The notes below the pieces were generated by a model that worked only from the letters and a program-made list of their open reading frames with translations, did not search any database and had not been told where the DNA came from. Positions 5,624-8,087 of a DNA stretch of 8,087 bases are shown piece by piece. This stretch comes from Candidatus Babelota bacterium. GTDB taxonomy: Bacteria; Babelota; Babeliae; Babelales; Vermiphilaceae. A program made the position numbers and the translations under genes. Each line of letters starts with the position of its first letter. The stretch's first letter is position 1. Where the stretch lies: NCBI GenBank assembly GCA_013213985.1, contig JABSSP010000169.1, forward strand, positions 1 through 8,087, given 5' to 3'.

Positions 5624-6130
5624 ATGAAAACTATTTTTGATAAAGAAATAATTCTAACATACAGTCTTTATTTATTTTTTATAATCGTAATAATTGTTTT
5701 TGATTATGCTTTTTATACATATTTTACGGAACAAAATATATATTATAGTACATTTATTTGTATAGGTATTTTACTTGCAAGAATTTCATTTTTATCAAAA
5801 GATACTTATTATAAGTATATAGAAAAATGTAGTCAACAAGAAAAAGGTAGTCAACAAGAAAAAAGATCTATCCTTATTAAAGAATCTCCTTATATCATTT
5901 CTCTTTATTGGTTAGCATACTCTTTTGGATTTACTCTTGATAAACTCGTTACTACTGGTTGCGTAAAAACTGTTATTCAGAGTGTAATTGTAGTAAGTTG
6001 CATTTATGTTATTTATGTTATTTGTTCAAAGTATGATCTAGCAAATATTCGTATTGGTGTAGACGATGATGATTCACAAGATATTATTAACGAATTAACC
6101 AAAAATTCACTAAAAGATGGCAAGAAGTAA
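5624..6130 (+). CDS. Unassigned membrane protein, about four transmembrane helices
   Basis: A protein of 168 residues. Membrane helices are likely at about 9-31 (IILTYSLYLFFIIVIIVF), 39-57 (around FICIGILLARISFL), 88-105 (around PYIISLYWLAYSFGF) and 114-134 (around VIQSVIVVSCIYVIYVIC). A charged loop at 58-87 holds a duplicated hexapeptide SQQEKG/SQQEKR from an 18-base tandem repeat at 5829-5864. The C-terminal tail is acidic (GVDDDDSQD, 145-153) then basic. Very AT-rich codon use suggests foreign or fast-evolving DNA. No strong ribosome-binding site precedes the ATG. No family is recognised. Its position after the 158-residue gene and between direct repeats would suit a cargo or immunity-type protein, but nothing in the sequence proves this. 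Confidence 0.65.
   Translation: MKTIFDKEIILTYSLYLFFIIVIIVFDYAFYTYFTEQNIYYSTFICIGILLARISFLSKDTYYKYIEKCSQQEKGSQQEKRSILIKESPYIISLYWLAYSFGFTLDKLVTTGCVKTVIQSVIVVSCIYVIYVICSKYDLANIRIGVDDDDSQDIINELTKNSLKDGKK
5829..5864 (+). repeat. 18-base tandem duplication inside the membrane-protein gene
   Basis: The unit GTAGTCAACAAGAAAAAG occurs twice in tandem, with only the last base different. It is in frame and adds six residues to the cytoplasmic or periplasmic loop between helices 2 and 3. Confidence 0.85.
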
Positions 6131-6151
6131 ACTTGCAAAGCACGCGTGATG

Positions 6152-6201
6152 AATAAACGCACCTTACGAGCTGTTTAAGCAGTTAGTAAGGTGCGTTTAT
6201 T
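6152..6201. repeat. Perfect 16-bp inverted repeat after the membrane-protein gene
   Basis: AATAAACGCACCTTAC (6152-6167) is exactly matched at 6186-6201, with an 18-base loop that contains a small inner CTG/CAG pairing. It starts 21 bases after the stop at 6130 and its right arm runs directly into the second copy of the 21-base direct repeat. It probably ends transcription of the 5624 gene, and it also marks the right junction of the repeat unit. Confidence 0.85.
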
Positions 6202-6216
6202 TAATAGAAGGGGTCC
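6196..6216 (+). repeat. 21-base direct repeat, right copy
   Basis: Identical to 5568-5588. It overlaps the last six bases of the 16-bp inverted-repeat arm and ends only five bases before the surviving tail of a toxin gene, so it sits at a gene-breaking junction. Confidence 0.85.
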
Positions 6217-6220
6217 CTTG

Positions 6221-6262
6221 TGGATAATTGCTCGCGAAAGATTGTCAGAGCTTAAGGAGTAA
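6221..6262 (+). pseudogene. 3' remnant of a HigB/RelE-type toxin gene
   Basis: Thirteen codons ending in TAA at 6260-6262 read WIIARERLSELKE. The IARERLSELKE end closely resembles the C-terminal helix of phage-Gp49-like/HigB toxins (compare IELARRRAKN at the end of the intact toxin in this window). It stops five bases before the start of an XRE-type antitoxin, the standard HigB-HigA order, and carries the AAGGAG ribosome-binding site for it (6254-6259). All upstream toxin sequence is missing and is replaced by the direct repeat and hairpin. Inference from a short match plus context. Confidence 0.5.
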
Positions 6263-6267
6263 TAAAG

Positions 6268-6581
6268 ATGAAAACAAAAAGCTTTCAAGCGTATTTAGAA
6301 AAACCTCTTGATAAAGATGAGATAGCGGAAATTAGAGAACAGGCGAAGAGCGAAATAAGAATATTCAAATCACTGCAAAAAATGCTTGCTGATATGACTG
6401 CTGATTATATGGAAAAGAATAAGATCGACTTCAATGAGCTTGTTCGCCTGCTTAATTCAAGCCCATCTCAAGTAGCAAAAATACAGCGTGTGGAGAAGCA
6501 AACCTCAGGCTTTCGAGCTTAGCGCACATCTTTGCGCTTATGAAGAAAGATCCAAGCGATATTTTTAAAGGTAAAAAATAA
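6268..6581 (+). pseudogene. Frameshifted XRE/HigA-type antitoxin
   Basis: The frame from ATG 6268 gives 84 residues and stops at 6522 with an unrelated tail (VEKQTSGFRA). The helix-turn-helix region FNELVRLLNSSPSQVAKIQR is clear near residues 51-70. Just after CAGCGT an extra GT (about 6489-6492, a GTGT doublet) throws the frame. Two bases on, another frame continues the family sequence GEANLRLSSLAHIFALMKKD then PSDIFKGKK to a TAA at 6579-6581. The full product would be about 103 residues. Such antitoxins follow HigB-type toxins; here the toxin is reduced to its last codons, so loss of the toxin may have freed the antitoxin to decay. A sequencing error at the GT doublet is the alternative. 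Confidence 0.8.
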
Positions 6582-6586
6582 CTTTC

Positions 6587-6676
6587 TCAATTGTCTTTTC
6601 TATCGCCTGGAGATATAGGCCCAGGTTTTCTTTCTTGAACAGTAATTTGTACCTTAATCGGTTTTTTAATTTTCAT
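6587..6676 (-). CDS. Possible 29-residue peptide, unassigned
   Basis: A minus-strand frame from the ATG at 6676 reads MKIKKPIKVQITVQERKPGP followed by ISPGDRKDN, ending in TGA five bases from the antitoxin stop on the other strand. GATGGGATC just upstream gives only a fair ribosome-binding site. It could be a genuine small ORF, or the next piece of the degraded locus that begins with the ParA-like remnant at 6756. No family is recognised. Confidence 0.25.
   Translation of the reverse strand: MKIKKPIKVQITVQERKPGPISPGDRKDN
6606..6636 (+). terminator. Possible intrinsic terminator after the antitoxin remnant
   Basis: CCTGG (6606-6610) pairs with CCAGG (6621-6625), loop AGATATAGGC, followed by TTTTCTTTCTT. 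It starts 25 bases after the antitoxin's restored stop. The stem is short and the region may also be coding on the other strand. Confidence 0.35.
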
Positions 6677-6699
6677 ATGATCCCATCTAATGGTTTATG

Positions 6700-6756
6700 C
6701 TAAAATTTATTGGTAGAGGTTCCACCTTTATGATTAGCAATAGCTATTAAACACAT
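6700..6756 (-). pseudogene. N-terminal remnant of a ParA-like ATPase
   Basis: A minus-strand ATG at 6756 has a good AGGAGA ribosome-binding site six bases before it and encodes 18 residues, MCLIAIANHKGGTSTNKF, then TAG. ParA/Soj proteins begin with a hydrophobic strand and the deviant Walker A KGGxGKTT followed by S or T residues. Here IAIANHKGG is preserved, but the GKT stretch is missing, as if about four codons were deleted, and a stop follows soon after. The protein cannot be a functional ATPase. ParA genes are typical of plasmids and integrated elements. Inference from a short match. Confidence 0.35.
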
Positions 6757-6880
6757 AAAATCTCTCCTATTACAGGGTCAGCATAACAGCAAGCTGGTAT
6801 CGCAAAACAATCATTTTCATATAAAGGGGCTCCTTTGCTCTATGGAAGGAAAATTATTGGTTAGAGATAGACAGAACCCC

Positions 6881-6910
6881 TTGACTAGGGTGTATCAATT
6901 TTGGTACACT
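6881..6910 (+). promoter_or_regulatory. Promoter of the higBA operon
   Basis: TTGACT (6881-6886) and TACACT (6905-6910) are separated by 18 bases and lie 34 bases before the toxin ATG, a convincing sigma70 promoter. The spacer and -10 overlap the palindrome at 6890-6909. The 6757-6880 stretch upstream holds no recognisable gene, only a small AAAGG/CCTTT hairpin near 6825. Confidence 0.65.
6890..6909. promoter_or_regulatory. Operator-like palindrome for HigA autoregulation
   Basis: GTGTATC (6890-6896) is matched by GGTACAC (6903-6909) at six of seven positions with a six-base AATTTT centre. It covers the spacer and -10 of the higBA promoter, where HigA antitoxins usually bind to repress their own operon. 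Confidence 0.55.
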
Positions 6911-6943
6911 TATAAATGAGTAACACAAAGAGGGTAATAATTA

Positions 6944-7282
6944 ATGAAAATTATCAAGACTATACCGGTGCGTTTCTATAAAGCGAACTCTGGTAACGAG
7001 CCGGTGCGCGAATGGCTCCATGGATTGTCTATTAAAGACAAGAAGGTTATTGGTTGTGATATAAGAATCGTTCAGATAGATTGGCCTGTAGAAGGATCGT
7101 TGGTAAAATCATTAGGAAGTCCCCTTTGGAAAATTCGAAGCAGGCTAGATAATAGAATCGCAAGAATCGTCTTTATTTTCTCAGACGGAGAAATTGTTTT
7201 ACTAAATGGGTTTATAAAGAAGACTCAGAAAACTCCGAAACAAGAAATAGAACTTGCTAGAAGAAGAGCTAAGAATATATAG
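6944..7282 (+). CDS. higB: HigB-type toxin (RelE superfamily, phage Gp49-like)
   Basis: A protein of 112 residues with the family layout: N-terminal strand and helix (PVRFYKANSGNEPVREWL, 8-25), DIRIVQIDWPV (39-49), LGSPLWKIRSRL (57-68), RIARIVFIF (71-79) and the conserved GFIKKTQKTPKQEIELARRR (89-108). HigB toxins are ribosome-dependent mRNA endonucleases; the basic residues and the KK..KTP block that family members use are present, and no truncation is seen. AGAGGG lies about ten bases before the ATG. The antitoxin gene follows after eight bases, toxin first, as is typical for higBA. It is the intact counterpart of the broken locus at 6221-6581. Confidence 0.9.
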   Translation: MKIIKTIPVRFYKANSGNEPVREWLHGLSIKDKKVIGCDIRIVQIDWPVEGSLVKSLGSPLWKIRSRLDNRIARIVFIFSDGEIVLLNGFIKKTQKTPKQEIELARRRAKNI

Positions 7283-7290
7283 GGGAAACT

Positions 7291-7599
7291 ATGAAACGTA
7301 ACAAAAATATCGGTTCCAACTTTGAAGACTTTCTTAAAGAAGAAGGAATCCAGGAAGAAGTAGAGGTTTCAGCAATAAAATCGATCATCGCACGTTGTAT
7401 AAAAGAGCATATGAAAAAGAATGCTATAACACAGACTGATATGGCAAAAAAGCTCAAAACAAGTAGATCTGGCTTGGTAAGACTTCTTGATCCAGAAAAC
7501 TATTCTGTAACTCTTTTAACATTGAATCGTGCAGCTTCTGTAATTGGAAAAAAAGTTAATATTAATCTTGTAAGTGATGAGAAAATCTCTAAGCAATAA
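7291..7599 (+). CDS. higA: HigA-type antitoxin, XRE-family DNA-binding protein
   Basis: A protein of 102 residues. The N-terminal part (NIGSNFEDFLKEEGIQEEV, 6-24) is the segment typical of antitoxins paired with Gp49-like toxins. A helix-turn-helix follows, with TQTDMAKKLKTSRSGLVRLL at 47-66, then DPENYSVTLLTLNRAASVIG and a final strand KVNINLV. It neutralises HigB and is expected to repress the operon at the palindrome upstream of higB. GGGGA at normal spacing precedes the ATG. It is a different sequence type from the antitoxin remnant at 6268, so the two loci were acquired separately rather than by tandem duplication. No clear terminator follows. Confidence 0.9.
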   Translation: MKRNKNIGSNFEDFLKEEGIQEEVEVSAIKSIIARCIKEHMKKNAITQTDMAKKLKTSRSGLVRLLDPENYSVTLLTLNRAASVIGKKVNINLVSDEKISKQ

Positions 7600-7616
7600 T
7601 CGATTAAAAAAAAGCC

Positions 7617-7850
7617 CGCACAAAAAAGCGTCTTGCTTTAAAAATGACATTCATCATAGAGAAGTCGCTCAGTTTTTCCCTTTATGGAATTTTATTTATT
7701 ATTAGGAAGAACTTACGTGTGCTTTAAAATAATGTTACAGGTGCTCCAGTGACTTTGCTAAGTCCTGCTTTTTTGTATGCGATATTAGTTTACATAAAGA
7801 TCAATGCTATTGACCGTCTGTATCTTTATAGCTTTGCATAACAACTGTTA
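7617..7850 (-). repeat. Dispersed direct repeat, right copy, with two broken frames
   Basis: Partner of 4178-4375 in the same orientation. On the minus strand it holds fragments of the same two small frames: ITVVMQSYKDTDGQ then a stop near 7815, KVTGAPVTLF then a stop near 7720, and the start codons MSFLKQDAFLC at 7650-7618, after which similarity ends abruptly beside higA. None is an intact gene. This accounts for the 274-base gap between higA and the zinc-finger gene; nothing else is seen there. Confidence 0.7.
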
Positions 7851-7873
7851 TATTTGCTGGTTTTTGCTTTGTG

Positions 7874-8087
7874 TCATCTATGTCTGCGTATATGCCTGGT
7901 TAAGTTGCACGTTTGTGCTGTGCGATAAGGACAACCTAGATAAATACATGCAAATGGTTTTTCACCAGTATGTGTGCGTATATGTATTTTTAAGACGCTT
8001 TGATATGCAGTGAGAAAGTCACATTGTTTGCAAGCAAATGGTTTTTCACCAGTATGTGTGCGCATATGTGCTTTTAAGCTGCTCCCG
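7874..8087 (-). CDS. C2H2 zinc-finger array protein, C-terminal part (5' end outside window)
   Basis: The minus-strand frame enters at the right edge and ends in TGA at 7874. It encodes the end of one finger ([10 protein letters not shown]), linker TGEKPFA, a full finger CKQC-x12-HIRTH (C-x2-C-x12-H-x3-H), a second TGEKPFA linker, and a last finger CIYLGC-x12-HIRRH (C-x4-C-x12-H-x3-H), then R and stop. All zinc ligands are present. The 84-base periodicity is visible in the DNA: two near-identical 36-base stretches at 7950-7985 and 8034-8069. Tandem C2H2 fingers with TGEKP linkers are the sequence-specific DNA-binding arrays of eukaryotes; bacterial Ros-type proteins have one finger with different spacing. 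A secreted or host-directed DNA-binding effector is possible, but the N-terminus is not visible. An ATG at 8065 lies inside the array and is not the likely start. Confidence 0.9.
   Translation of the reverse strand, partial: GSSLKAHMRTHTGEKPFACKQCDFLTAYQSVLKIHIRTHTGEKPFACIYLGCPYRTAQTCNLTRHIRRHR

Noticed and set aside
7269..7457. A 62-codon minus-strand frame over higB/higA
   Set aside because: It is antisense to the intact antitoxin gene, with no independent support.
7804..8013. A 69-codon plus-strand Cys/Val-rich frame resembling a membrane peptide
   Set aside because: It is antisense to the zinc-finger array and the repeat copy; its repeated VCVYV pattern is the complement of the finger linkers.
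7950..8069. Two 36-base repeats 84 bases apart considered as a CRISPR-like array
   Set aside because: They encode the [11 protein letters not shown] linker of successive zinc fingers in frame; there are only two copies and the spacer is coding.

Overview
The window looks like AT-rich DNA from a bacterium with a reduced, probably host-associated lifestyle. The best guess is a member of Candidatus Dependentiae (TM6) or a similar endosymbiont of protists. The basis is a bacterial tRNA pair, a GspF/PilC-type secretion gene and a YggU gene next to a multi-finger eukaryotic-style C2H2 zinc-finger gene, several toxin-antitoxin loci and a MutS-like protein with an apparent signal peptide. The phylum assignment is inference; no rRNA or core phylogenetic marker is present.

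Left part (1-3894), conserved backbone. Reading leftwards on the minus strand: yggU (GTG start), then gspF 29 bases later as a likely operon, a weak terminator, then a long MutS-family ATPase gene (628 codons visible) that runs off the left edge. Rightwards on the plus strand are tRNA-Ser(GCU) and tRNA-Arg(ACG), 7 bases apart.

Right part (about 3900-7870), accessory region. It starts just after the tRNA pair. A decayed minus-strand segment at about 4178-4375 has a partner in the same orientation at about 7617-7850, with 49 of 52 bases identical in the best block. The two copies bracket about 3.4 kb of accessory material. This includes a frame-broken small secreted-protein remnant (4677-4863), a Gly/Ala-rich 158-residue protein with a membrane-active look (4951-5427) followed by a perfect 31-bp hairpin, and a four-helix membrane protein (5624-6130) between two copies of a 21-base direct repeat. 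It also holds a wrecked toxin-antitoxin locus (toxin tail at 6221-6262, frameshifted antitoxin at 6268-6581), a ParA-like N-terminal remnant (minus, 6700-6756), and an intact HigB/HigA pair with its own promoter and operator-like palindrome (6881-7599). The region reads as a turnover hotspot with insertions, tandem toxin-antitoxin acquisition and gene decay.

Right edge (7874-8087): the 3' end of a minus-strand gene for a C2H2 zinc-finger array with canonical TGEKPF linkers, which is very unusual in bacteria and probably host-derived.

The most interesting items are the C2H2 array, the apparently exported or membrane-anchored MutS-like ATPase, the repeat-bounded accessory region, and the unassigned 158-residue and 168-residue proteins with their strong flanking hairpins.
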